Below are positions 11,352 to 22,199 of a stretch of DNA of 64,000 nucleotides, one piece after another. Source of the stretch: Siphonodentalium dalli (taxonomy: Eukaryota; Mollusca; Scaphopoda; Gadilida; Siphonodentaliidae); NCBI GenBank assembly GCA_032622095.1, contig CP136064.1, forward strand, positions 253,334,484-253,398,483, read 5' to 3'. A program made the translations under genes and the position numbers. Below the pieces are notes generated by a model. That model saw only the letters and a program-made list of their open reading frames with translations. It did not search any database and was not told the origin of the DNA. How positions within the stretch are numbered: position 1 is the stretch's first letter; every line of letters starts with the position of its first letter.

Positions 11352-12572
11352 CACAATAGCAATCCCAACAAATTTTAATAATTACAAACTTTATATTGTT
11401 TAATTTTTTTTTTTTTAATCTCTATTGACAGATTAATTTATTCTTCCCTAAAACCGATTGGAGATATATCAGAAAAATGAGACAAGTTAGCCCACCACTG
11501 TCAAAAAGGATTTTCTTATGGTAAGGAAGATTTTCTACATATATTTCATATTTTTTGTAGAAAATTTCTTTAATTTTTATTAACATTTTCTTTAATTAAA
11601 CAAAATGTGGAGAAATACCCCAAAACAGTATCTTATCCAATTTTCTTTGGAAAATATTATTTCGCCTCTTTTTCTTTTTCTTGACTTTAGATGCTGAAGC
11701 TGAAAAATGTTCAGGAATATTTTTTCTGAGGATTTTACAGCTATATTTCAAGTCACCCTAACCCTAACCCTAACCCTAACCCTAAAGATAAAGTTATGTC
11801 AATAAATATATAGAAAATAAATGGAGTGTGTCTAGAAAATATTCTTTCTATATAAAGATGAATTGGTTTTGGTACTGTGCATTTCTATAAATGCAATATC
11901 CATTTGAACATATAATTATACATTTATATGGATAAATTCGTATGACCTTCCTGAGGAATTGGAATAACACATTTTCACCAAGGGTTAACTCATCTTGCAG
12001 TTTATGACCCCACAGACTGTCATCTTAAGATAATGATCTACATTTTTCATTAAATATAATCCACATCGCCACACCATTACATTATTAGAGTGAAACTGGG
12101 TAATCATCATTAACTGGACTATATGTCAATCACGCACAGCCCGTCCTGCTGTCTAAATGACATCGATCTTCACCGCGATTATGCATGAGTGACGCAAATA
12201 CTCCAAATCATAAACCTGAGAAGCGATGGCCAGAATTTAAGTGCCTCTTGTATAGAGTAAGTGCCACTTTGACATTAATCATAATTTCTCTAATTAATCT
12301 GTCAAAGCATGGTCCGATATTAGTCATAAAAATGCAGAACGATGCTTTAAAAAATTAAAATCTTGACTTTGGTCACACAATAGTGGTTACTCAGATTTGT
12401 GAATCATGGAAATGCACTGGTAATCTCCATATCTGATGGCGTTATGCAACCAGCGGGGAAACTATGCCTTCTGTCTCGTTCATATTCACCCTTTCTCTGT
12501 GGGCAGTCACACCTCCTATATTCATATTGACTCATGATATTGGTCATGGGCACTGTAGCAGAGGTTTGTGAG
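11352..12572. other. AT-rich spacer containing a telomere-type tract
   Basis: No gene. Apart from the (CCCTAA)5 tract at 11756-11785 and T/A-rich low complexity at 11400-11640, nothing is recognised. Confidence 0.4.
11756..11785. repeat. Interstitial (CCCTAA)5 telomere-type repeat
   Basis: Five perfect CCCTAA units, the C-strand of the TTAGGG telomere repeat, surrounded by ordinary AT-rich sequence. It could be a trace of break repair or a simple-sequence expansion. The motif excludes the usual arthropod TTAGG type as the local sequence. Confidence 0.9.
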
Positions 12573-12580
12573 GGTGGGGG

Positions 12581-13022
12581 CAAGCCTGATTGTAGTGTGC
12601 CTGTCATTTGCAGAATGAGGTTCACAGAGGCGTGAATTTAGTGACGCTATCCTGCATATTGGGCTAGCATCACCAAATTCACTCTCTGGGGACCTCATTC
12701 TGCTTAGGCTTCATCTTCTCTGGAAAGTTTTTATTATCAAATTTCTATAGAAACTTCTTCACATAGATTCTATTTCTTTTTTAGTTTAGTTTCTGTATAT
12801 CCCCAATTTGACAGATGCCACATTGCATAACAAGATTCCCAATGGGTGTACATCACAATATCCACCATTTGGGAACTTCAATATGAGCAGATGAGGCCAT
12901 GCAGAATGAGGTCCCCATAGGGTGAATTGGGTGATGCTAGCCTGCTATGCGGGATAGCATCACTAAATACACCCTCTGGGGACCTCATTCTGCAAATGAC
13001 AGGCACACTAAACTCAGGCTTG
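12581..13022. mobile_element. Long-form family A element with exact 8-bp TSD
   Basis: 442 bp. The ends CAAGCCTGATTG and CTCAGGCTTG are bracketed by GGTGGGGG at 12573-12580 and 13023-13030. Both terminal halves carry the A inverted pair; the centre (about 12710-12895) is the long-form internal segment (CTATTTC, TTTAGTTTAGTTTCTG, GGGTGTACATCAC). No coding capacity. The internal segment is shared with the copies at 33123, 50830 and 60279, so the long form is a real subfamily, not a chance insertion. Confidence 0.88.
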
Positions 13023-13149
13023 GGTGGGGGAAACTACATCTCCTCCCATCCACCATGGGGGTGGGCTGTAGAAAGCACAAAGTACCCTTTCAATCTTCAT
13101 AAATTTGCAAGAAATACCATTCTATGAATTAAAACAACTTTTTTGTCCC

Positions 13150-13850
13150 CTGAAAAATTTACTGCTGACTATTATAATCAGCATGTCTGTCCATCTGTGT
13201 GGCCGTCTGTCCAGGTTGTCTGATCATAGCTTTAACAATGTTAATCAGAATTCTTTGGTATTCATTTGATATTTGAGAAGACACAGGTCAAGTTCGAATT
13301 TGGTCATGGTCCAATGATATTTTTTTTATGGAGTTATGTCCCTATTTGGACTTGAAATTTTAATTGTCCCCAGAGAGACTATAGAAATCACTGGTGTGTG
13401 TTCATCCATCCATGCATAGAGATCTAGCTGTCCATCTATCCCAGATGCTTTCCAGATGAGATCTTCAGTAATAAATTAATGAAATTAAACAATATTTGGG
13501 ATGTGAGCTTATTTGTTATATATAGCTGCACATGACAAGTACGAATATGGGTGAAGTCCTCTAATTTTCACCTGAGTTATGGTCCTTGTCGACTTACCAT
13601 TTGCCAATTATTTTTGTTTCCAGATGGTGACCTTAGTTTTAGTAATCAATATGTTTTTCAAATTTGGTATATCGATTCCTTACATAAAATACTGGTGAAG
13701 TTCAATTTTGAGTTCGGTCCACTCATTTTCATTTTTAGCAGAAGTTATGATGACCCTTGTTGTCTTAGAATTTCATGATTATTTTCGTTTTCGGATGATA
13801 ACCTCATAAACTTTGAACTTACCGATTATTATGGTGTCTATTCAAAGAAA
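13150..13850. repeat. J-type dispersed repeat array
   Basis: Units contain a GTCCATCTG/GTCTGTCC start, GGTCAAGTTCGAATTTGGTC, a GAGTTATG(T/G)(C/T)CC phrase and a CAGATG(A/G)TGACCTTAG-like phrase, repeated about every 180-200 bases and diverged. The same pattern recurs at 34850, 39105, 45310, 55474, 57098, 61225 and 63690. The 75- and 88-codon frames here follow repeat sequence. Confidence 0.6.
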
Positions 13851-14217
13851 ACATGTTTAATAAATTTCAAGTGTCAAAGTATGGAAAGCCTTTGCGAATG
13901 TCTTGTCCTCTTTTGGTCTTAATTGATTTGAATGTGCATGCAGAAGGACCTTATATTATGAACAGCATTGGAAACTTTTCCCTTATAAAAGGGCTATGGC
14001 ACCCATGGAGCTCCTGGTCTGTGTTGCATAACAGGCAATCTAAAATAAATTTCTTTGTGACAAGATTATCGTTAGATAAAGTCAGACACAGGAAGTGGGC
14101 CTGGCCAGACAGAATGTGAGGAGAAAGGTTGCTGGGTAATTCATGAATCGGATGCATAGACTCGGACCATACACCACAAACTCATTAGATATGTAGGCTC
14201 ATTGTAGCAAGACAATT

Positions 14218-14283
14218 TGGTGTAATGGATACAATCTAGAGATATTGATTTGCTGTGTTATGGCAGAGAGGGGGTTTGAAGTC
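14218..14283 (+). other. Possible tRNA-derived SINE head (A-box/B-box-like pair)
   Basis: TGGTGTAATGG (14218-14228) resembles a Pol III A box and GGGTTTGAAGTC (14272-14283) a degenerate B box. The start-to-start spacing of about 54 bases is longer than in a standard tRNA. No cloverleaf was established, so a decayed SINE head or chance are both possible. Confidence 0.2.
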
Positions 14284-14371
14284 TGTTTTATTGAATTATT
14301 CTCCAGTAATATTTGTGTTTGACACGCCACCTCTGATGCTAACCCATTAGTTTCCACAATATGATTTAACA

Positions 14372-15262
14372 CAGTGGCCGTTAGTGGGGACCTGATTTAG
14401 CATAGTGCGCAGTTAGTTGGGACCCGATTTAGCACAGTGCGCAGTTAGTGGGACCCGATTTAACACAGTGCGCAGTTAGTTGCGACCTGATTTAGGATAG
14501 TGCGCAGTTATTTGCGACCCGATTTAGAACAGTGCGCAGTTAGTTGCGACCCAATTTAGCACAGTGCATTGTTTAGTTGGGAACCGATTTAGCAGTGTGC
14601 AGTTAGTTGGTATCCGATTGAGCACAATGCAGTTAGTTGGGACCCGATTTAGCACAGTGCGCAGTTAGTATAATGCCCTGATTTTGCACAGCACACTGTT
14701 AGTAAGGCCCTGATTTAGCACAGCACACAGTAAGGCCCTAATTTAGCACAGTGCACTGTTAGTTAGGCCCCGATTTAGCACAGCGCACATTTAGTAAGGT
14801 CCCGATTTAGCACAGCGCAAGTAAGGCCCTGATTTAACACAGCACACAGTTAGTAAGGCCCAGATTTTGCACAGCACACAGTAAGGCCCCAATTTAGCAC
14901 AGCGCACAGTTATTAAAGCCCTCATTTAGCAGAGTGCGCAGTTAGTTGGGACCCGATTTAGCAGAGTGCGCAGTCAGTTGGGACCCGATTTAGCACTGTG
15001 CGCAGTTAGTAAGGCCCTGATTTAGCACAGCGCACAGTTAGTAAGGCCCTGATTTAGCACATCGCAGTTAGTAAGGCCCTGATTTAGCACAGCACAGTTA
15101 GTAAGACCCTGATTTAGCACAGCTAGTAAGGCACCAATTTAGCACAGCACACATTTAGTAAGGCCCTGATTTAGCACAGCACACAGTAAGGCCCTGATTT
15201 AGCACAGCGCAGTTAGTAATGCCACGATTTGGCACAGTTAGTAAGGTAGCAGTACACGATTT
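14372..15262. repeat. Minisatellite, ~28 units of ~32 bp
   Basis: The core GATTTAGCACAG recurs throughout, joined by GCGCAGTTAGT. Units in the first part mostly carry GTTAGTTGGGACCC; later units mostly carry GTTAGTAAGGCCCT. A return to the first type appears near 14935-15000. Unit lengths vary through small deletions. No spacers, so not a CRISPR array. Isolated related units occur at about 17671-17696 and 17914-17930. Confidence 0.9.
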
Positions 15263-15590
15263 AGAGGGTTGTAGGGGGCTCTGAAAAATATAAAAATAAG
15301 TATCTGAGGGGGCATAACTGCCAGTGTAGCCCATATATATAGCCATTTAGATGTATAGAGCCAAAATTATATCTTATAATATAACTGCACTTGTCAAACA
15401 TAAATGATTTTGTAAACATAAATGTCTTGTATCATTTAATATATAAAGTATTTGTTTCTTAATTGTTATGATATGAATTGTGACCTGAATAAAAAATATT
15501 TAAAAAAAAAATTATCTGGGGGGGGGGGGTGCATAACTGCCAGTGTAGCCTGTGTTAAATGTGACATTACTGGTTTGATTGTTTAATTAT
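15263..15590. other. Spacer with a G12 run
   Basis: A phrase containing GCATAACTGCCAGTGTAGCC occurs at about 15311-15330 and again at 15531-15550, suggesting a short local duplication around the G run at 15518-15529. No gene. Confidence 0.5.
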
Positions 15591-17167
15591 TAGCTCAACT
15601 TTGAGCTATTGCCATGGCTTGGTATCCGTCGTCCGTGTGTGTGTGCGTGTGTGTTTTGTCAACAATTTCCTTTAGCATGGGCTATAGGTCGTACCTTTGG
15701 TCTGATCATTATGAAATTTGTCATAGCTGTTGACATTGACATGTAGATGGGAACGAGTCATTTTGGGGTCATTCGGCAAAAAAACATGGCCGCCAGCAGC
15801 CATCTTGGATTTCAAAATTCAATCCATTAGCATGGGCTACAGGTTGTACTGTTCGTCTGATCATCATGAAATTTGTCATGGATTTTAATATTGACATGTA
15901 GAATGGAACGAGTAATTTTGGGGTCGTTCGGCCAAAAAACATGGCCACCAGCAGCCATCTTGGATTTTTGCTCTGTGCATGACTAAATACTTTGGCATGG
16001 GCTACAGGTCGTACCTTTGGTCGGATCATCATGAAATTTGTCATAGATGTTACAATGACATGTAGATGGGAATAAGTCATTTTGGGGTCATTCGGCCAAA
16101 AAACATGGCCACCAGCAGCCATCTTGGATTTTACTCTTTGCATGACTAAATCTTTGGCACAGGCTACAGGTCGTACCTTTGGTCGGATCATTATGAAATT
16201 TGTTATGGATGTTGACATTGACATCTAGATGGGAACGAGTCATTTTGGGGTCATTCGGCAAAAAACATGGCCACCAGTGGCCATCATGGGCTACAGGCCA
16301 TATTGTTTATCTGATCATCATGAAATTTGTCATGGATGTTAATAGCAACCAGCAGGTGGTTGTTTATACCTTAGGTGCAGGTGAATGACGTCATATTTTT
16401 TTTCTCTATATCCATCCGTGATTTTTCAAAGATCGCTGGGTATGGATTTTGGAGAAATTGTCACGTGACTGCCGGTTAGTAACCATGTGGAGATTGCAAA
16501 TAACGCGGAATTGGAAATGAAGCATCGCGATAAAAATGAAGGTAACTACTTCACAAATTACAAAGAATTCACATATGATTTAGGTCTATTAATTTCATTT
16601 AGACCAATTTCGTTGGTTAGCTTAATAAAAATGAAAAATGAAGAAGTCATGACGAGAATCCAGACAAGATTTTACAATCCACGGCACGTCTTGTCAAGTT
16701 GGCATGTCGTCTCCGTCGTGACCACTGTATGATGTTACATAAATTATTCTTAGCGTTATGTCGCCGAAAAAAGGCAAATTTGAGGCACATTATGTGTGGT
16801 TGCTCCACTACATGTCACGTACGATTCATATTATTGACATGTAGATGGGAACGAATCAATTTGGGGTCATTCGGCCAAAAAACATGGCCGCCAGCAGCCA
16901 TCTTGGATTTTACTCTTTGGATGACTTAATCCTTTGGCATAGCTAGGCTACAGGTTGGATCTTTATGAAATTTGTCATGGATGTTAACATTGACATGTTA
17001 ATTGGAACGAGTCATTTTGGGGTCATTCGGCAAAAAAAACATGGCTGCCAGCAGTCATCTTGGATTTTACTCTTTGCATAACTAGACCTTTCAACTTTCC
17101 GCATTCCTAATCACTCCATTGACTGTAACACATGAAATTATTCCCTTTCCAAGTTGAGCTACACTTT
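15591..17167. mobile_element. D-family element, copy 1 (Helentron/HINE-like)
   Basis: It begins TAGCTCAACTT (15591-15601) and ends with the inverted copy AAGTTGAGCTA (17151-17161). The interior is a tandem array of ~160-bp units with phrases ATCATGAAATTTGTCATGGA, GACATGTAGATGGGAACGAG and GCCATCTTGGATTTTACTC. Short inverted ends plus a tandem core match Helentron-associated (HINE/DINE-1-like) elements as a class. The 3' stem-loop present in copy 2 is missing here through a ~12-bp deletion. About 490 bases of unrelated sequence (16345-16833) interrupt one unit. Confidence 0.7.
16345..16833. other. Unidentified insertion inside a D unit
   Basis: The D unit breaks after TGTCATGGATGTTAATA and resumes at ATTGACATGTAGATGGGAA. 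The intervening ~490 bases match nothing else in the window. They hold an 81-codon plus-strand frame (16487-16732) with charged, protein-like composition but no motif I recognise. No clear target duplication or inverted ends. Confidence 0.45.
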
Positions 17168-17696
17168 CATTTTATAAAAATTATGAAAGTTCACATAAAA
17201 GTGAAAAATTGGGATATGATTTTTGTATTTAGTGAAGGCCAACTCGGTGTGTTTGGTTATAGGAAAATAGCCAATTTCTATCCCTTGAATTCTTGTCATC
17301 TGCACTTTAAATTGCTATAACTTTTTTTCTATTTAAAATATTTCAGCTCTATTCTAACATAGCTCTATCAGGTAGAAGATGCTTATTTACTGACATTCGG
17401 TGTCATGGTCTACTTTTGGGTTGAAAATAGTCTAGTTTAGTAAAAAAAATGGGTAAAATTAAGTATTTTGTCGGTGTAAACCAAGGGGTATACCTCAATG
17501 ACAAATTGAAGAAGCCAAAGTATAGACATTTGTTTACACCTCCTATTTATGTCGAAAATAAAAAATGTTTGATGGGACCTATGCCGACATTAATGGCCCA
17601 GCATAGATTTGAAATACAGTACCCCCCTCCCAGGTTGGCCAAAATAGCTGAAAATAGTGTATTGCTGCCGTAGGGCCCAATTTAGCACAGGGCGCA
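17168..17696. other. AT-rich spacer with a 74-codon frame
   Basis: The frame at 17449-17673 (plus) has lysine- and proline-rich composition but no recognised domain. GGTGTAAAC near 17473 and GTTTACACC near 17531 form a short inverted pair within it. A single minisatellite-like unit sits at 17671-17696. Treat as non-coding unless transcription is shown. Confidence 0.3.
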
Positions 17697-17913
17697 TTAA
17701 CCCTCTCATTGAAGCTTCCTGAAATTTTCAAAAACACTGTGCTTTTGGTTATATATGCAAGTCTACGATAGGGAGCCTCGCAGCATATATAAGAGAATAC
17801 ATTGTCCTAACAATATTTACCTCCCTATGGGAGACTCGCATATATAAGAGAAGGCACTGGCACAGGATCTTTAACGTTGCACCAGCACAGCCCCCCCATC
17901 ATTAAAGGGTTAA
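17697..17913. mobile_element. E-family TTAA element, diverged copy
   Basis: TTAA at 17697-17700 is followed by CCCTCTCATTG; the right end is AAAGGG then TTAA (17910-17913). Internal TATATAAGAGAA hairpin sequences match the family. It interrupts a minisatellite-like unit: GATTTAGC-type sequence lies on both sides. TTAA target and CCCT start suggest piggyBac-type mobilisation. Confidence 0.7.
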
Positions 17914-17978
17914 TAAGGGCCTGATTTAGCTTACTTAGATGAAGGCACATTTCATGTGTATACTGGGATGGCTCCAGA

Positions 17979-18135
17979 TTAACCCTTTCTTTTCTAAATA
18001 CTTATTGACCAGAGGTTCCCATAGGAGATGTTCAGATAATAAGTTCAACATGCAACCATAGGTCGTTTGTTGAACTTATTATCTGAATTCATCCCTCCAA
18101 TAAATTGGACCCCTTCTGCACTTTTGTTGGTCAAG
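17979..18135. mobile_element. F-family TTAA element, left part
   Basis: TTAACCCTTTCTTTTCTAAA followed by TGACCAGAGGTTCCCATAGG matches the left end of the complete copy at 37674. It carries an inverted pair GATAATAAGTTCAACA / TGTTGAACTTATTATC. The right end is missing. Confidence 0.6.
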
Positions 18136-18866
18136 TTTTTTCAGAGTTGAAAACCAGCGAGGTCTGCCTTCTATGGGCAGTTACGTCCTTAATTAGTTCA
18201 TTTTCAACTAATTTTGTCGATATTCGCCTACTTGGGAACAATAAACTATTCAATTGTATACTATTATAACAGAGAGGGAAAATCTGTTTAGGGACTGGGT
18301 TCATTTTTATGAAATTTTCTTTAAAGAACACATTCACATTATTTCTGAAATATTCCATTAAAAAGTACACACGACTGCCCTGTATGACTGCCAAATCGAT
18401 TAGTGTGCTATTTTTTTTTATATAACTATAAAGAGTAATACTTTTGTCCATGGTCAACCATATCTCAAGGAACTGGGAATGATTGCGGGACAAACTTCTG
18501 GATGGTGACTTGTATATAAGCATTTGCTATGACACTGTTTGCAGTTACACATATGCCATGGAGGTAGATCAATGAGAAATAAAAATTCTTTCTGCGCAAT
18601 TAACATGGCAACTACCCCACTTTCATTTCCTTTGGCATTACCTATATCTTGCATTTCTTATCCAATCACCATGAAAATTCTTCAGCTTCATTTTAAAATA
18701 AGATTTAGTTGAGAGTTACACTATATTGGGCATCTAATAAATCTGTTTCCAGCCCATTCCTTATTTCTGACTTTTGTATCTTGGAAACTGTCGGGGATAT
18801 ATAGCTCTTTATTTATCCCAAAGAATGTAACGGAATTAACTCCCTAAAACACATTCTCTGAACACC
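18136..18866. other. Spacer with a 130-codon minus-strand frame
   Basis: The frame 18131-18523 (minus) is among the longest in the window, yet at roughly 64% A+T about one frame of this length is expected by chance in 64 kb. No domain, no splice context, and no similarity to other frames here. Confidence 0.3.
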
Positions 18867-19010
18867 TACAGTAATGCTCTAAATAATCGACTCCTTAACC
18901 ACAGCAGAATTATGGGTAACTTTTCAGGATTTAGTTGGAAATATGGCTTGCTGCCATTCATCGGAAAGCTCTCAGTTGTTAAGGAGTCAATTATTTAGGG
19001 CATTACTGTA
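18867..19010. mobile_element. G-family palindromic MITE (TA-flanked)
   Basis: Bounded by TACAGTAATG and CATTACTGTA, with ATCGACTCCTTAACCACAGC and GAAATATGGCTTGCTGCCAT inside. Part of the right arm is deleted. The TA duplication and CAGT start are typical of Tc1/mariner-type elements. Confidence 0.8.
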
Positions 19011-19300
19011 TATGTCTCAACCATGGGCGGATCATCCGATCAGGATGAAATTTGGCATGTAGGTTCACCATCATGATTGCTTCCAGAAGAGGGGCAAATG
19101 TTCGTGTTTTCCATTCTATAGTTATCTTTCTTTTATTTATCTCAAAATCTGTTTTCTTTTTTTTTGTCTGTCTGTGCAGATATCTCAGCCATGGGTTATT
19201 GGATCTGAATGAAATTTGGTATAGAGGTTCGGCATCATAGCTGCTGTGAAGTGAGAGGCAAATGACCCTTTCTATGCTAATCTCCCATTCAGTTATAAAA
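19011..19300. repeat. J-like dispersed repeat, two diverged units
   Basis: Two units share CTCA(A/G)CCATGGG and ATGAAATTTGGCAT/ATGAAATTTGGTAT, then a GAGGCAAATG phrase, about 170-180 bases apart. Overlapping short frames are repeat-derived. Confidence 0.5.
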
Positions 19301-21240
19301 GTATACATTGTTGCAATTGGAACTGATTATGTTCACTCAGAGGGGTGTTCAGGTAATAAAATCAGACGATCGACAGACAGAAAAACAGATAATTCAAGAG
19401 CTGAATGATATAAAATCAATATTAATTGATAGAAGCATTTCCGGACAGGTGTCTTCTACTCGCCCCAGAAACTATATAAGCCGTAGTTAGGAAGAGATGG
19501 CCTATCTTTTAACACCTTTCTTTCCAATGAATTGCTATAATCTCCTACTCTGACAGCATGTTAATTGAGTACTTATTTTGTGTGGAGGGTTTATGGTTGA
19601 TTGGGATTCATACTTGCAAAAATGGGGACATTCCATTGAAAATAGGCATAGCTATGGAACTAGCTTTCCTTCTAAGCTTTATGTCAGACATTCAACTGCA
19701 TTCTGAAGTGTAACAGTTTTTCTTAAGGCTATCTGACCAAATCTTAACGCCCTCGAATTCAATGGTTTTGCTCAGGTTGATGGCCACGCCCTAAAAGAAA
19801 GGCCTTGATTGTCCCTGGTAATTTAATGACAATTGGAAACGCATTACCGGATACCTTGTACATGTAATAGGATATCAACTCCACCACTAATACGGAATAC
19901 CTCTCAATTATGGGATGGAATACTAGTTAACAGCTACCTGCAATTCGGAATAACAGTTCACATAAATTTACAATAAAAGCTAGAGAAATGAGCTTTAAAC
20001 ATTACTTTATCATGGACATATCATGTATTATAGATGTAAAGTCTGTATATAGCTTTATCAATGAGATCAATATTCTAAATGAGGTTAATAATACCAATAA
20101 TGACCAATAAACATCCTATTATAAGGGATCATGAGGTACCATAAGAGTTATCAATTTCGTGATTATATTCGGGCAGACTGCGAATAGTAAGTAGATTGTG
20201 ATAAAACATAAGATTGTTGGTGCACATGACCAAAAAGTTGGTTTGTCATACCACTTTAATGTAAACAGGTGGAATATAGTGTACCAGTTATAATTTGCGG
20301 TGGCATATGGAATACCGGAATACAGGCATGTATTACGGCGTATCAAAAAAAGTGGGTATATATGACACCATCATGTAAAATATCTTATCTGAAATTGTTA
20401 TAATTCATTAAAATTTATTATTTGTTTATTTCATAATAATAAGATTGACAAGCAGGTGTTAAATTGTTCATTTTATGAATGCTTTAAATTTTTGTGTATT
20501 AAATATTAAAGAAACAAAATAAAATAATATGACAATACCTGAGAAAACTATTAATAATAATGCATGGTTCTACTAGATGGGCAGCGGGTCCATTTTAGGG
20601 TCCCCTTCCCCTAACCCAAATCCCCCGACATATTCCCATAACTGATCCGCAGACTAATGGATACATTTATACCTGTGTATCTCCCACTAAATGAAACCAA
20701 CCGGTAATGATAAATGAAGATAATTTTATTTGCTAGCTAATGCTGATCACTAGTGAAAAAATTTCCGGAAAAATAGTACTTCACACATCGACAATTATTG
20801 CCTGGTCGTCTGAAAGTTATCGAAGTGGACAGCGTGGTTGATTCTGCCTCATTATGTCGCGATTACATTGTCAAATAACACAATGCTCTGATCTATGATT
20901 ATGTAAACCATCTCCAGATGTTAGCTGCTGAGATTGGGTCAGAAATATTTCATAGTGTTAAAATGTTTTAAAAAACATGGTGAAGTCAGACATGGAAATA
21001 ATTGCGAACAGTTTGCTCTACCTTTGTTTGTAGCGGCGGGTACAAAAGATTGCCCGCAGATTTAACTTTATGTATTTGTTGCAATATTAACAGTACCAAC
21101 AATATCAATATAACGCAGGGCCAAATGACAACACCATTACATTACTCAACCCTTTAGTTTGTTAAAAAAAAAGAAGCAATTACAATTCCTTGATTTTATC
21201 TACTTTATATATAAATACTGTAGACATTCAGAATTTGGGC
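19301..21240. other. No recognisable feature
   Basis: About 1.9 kb of AT-rich sequence without a supported gene, RNA or repeat. Confidence 0.4.
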
Positions 21241-21610
21241 TTAACCCTTTACCCAACAAACCGGCCAAAACCGGCCAAATAAAGCTTCAACAGCCTAAAA
21301 TATCTTCGGTCTGTCTCAATAGAACCATACAAATATGGATATCATTGGAACCGGCTCCTTGACCACATTGTGATAGTTACAGATATGCCCTGTGCCAATG
21401 CATTCTCTTATATATGCGAGTCGACCATCGGTCGCCTCGCATATATAAGAGAATGCATTTACCATTTTTTTCTTACATTCTTTAACAATTTTATAATTTT
21501 TAATGTGTTAAGCCAATGCATTCTCTTATATATGCGAGGCGACCTATGGTCGACTCGCATATATAAGAGAATGCATTGGCACAGGGCCGTTCTGTTGGGT
21601 AAAGGGTTAA
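21241..21610. mobile_element. E-family TTAA element, well preserved
   Basis: TTAACCCTTTACCCAACA at the left and TGTTGGGTAAAGGGTTAA at the right form perfect ends including TTAA. Inside are two near-perfect hairpins built on GCATTCTCTTATATATGCGA. Orientation is opposite to the copies at 28732 and 49953. No ORF of note. CCC-starting ends with TTAA duplication are characteristic of piggyBac-type elements. Confidence 0.85.
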
Positions 21611-21792
21611 ATTATCGATTGTATTACTGATACAAAGTATTCGCAGTGGGTTGATGTGTTCCCCCATTCCCCCCCAACCCCAACCGGAAACCACGCTTGA
21701 TGTACTTCATGCTGTGTAAACAAATGATTTGTCAACTCAATATTGGACTAACTTCATAAAACTGTTATTCTACTCTTGCCTGTGTATGAAAT

Positions 21793-21842
21793 AAAGCCCG
21801 CAGCTCATTCTGCAAATGACAGACACACTATTTCAATGCTTT
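21793..21842. mobile_element. Family A right-end fragment
   Basis: CTCATTCTGCAAATGACAGA followed by CACACTATTTCAATGCTTTG is the right terminus of family A; the rest of the element is absent. Confidence 0.65.
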
Positions 21843-22199
21843 GAGATAACACGATTTTATTTCCGGAATACATGGATCGTTTAACAATGGTCAGTCGAAG
21901 CTGTTGTAAATACAGTGTTTGCATACATTTTCAAGGTGACAAAAACAACTTCAAACCAGGAATTGATGTCCTCATGAAAAGAAATGTTCACAAAGAAGCT
22001 GGCAAAACAATAACAATTTGATAATATCAACATCAAAGCTATTCACATTACTATGGCAAAATGTGCTTAATTGTCACAGATTTAATCAGACTCAGTGACA
22101 ATAAATCATTCAGCAGGGACGCCGGAGAAGAGGGGCATGCAGGGGCACTTGCCCTGGCCCAGGGGAGTCCAGTGGGTACCCGAAATGTGCCCTCCTGAC

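Noticed and set aside
14372..15262. Regular short repeats that could suggest a CRISPR array
   Set aside because: Units are contiguous with no unique spacers, and the setting is clearly eukaryotic.
15769..16224. 151-codon minus-strand frame with repeated ITNFMMIRPKVRPVA-like peptide
   Set aside because: It is a read-through of D-family tandem units. The same peptide recurs in every D array with frameshifts and stops, so repetition explains it, not coding.
18131..18523. 130-codon minus-strand frame as a gene
   Set aside because: A frame of this length is roughly what chance gives in 64 kb of ~64% A+T sequence; no domain or splice support.
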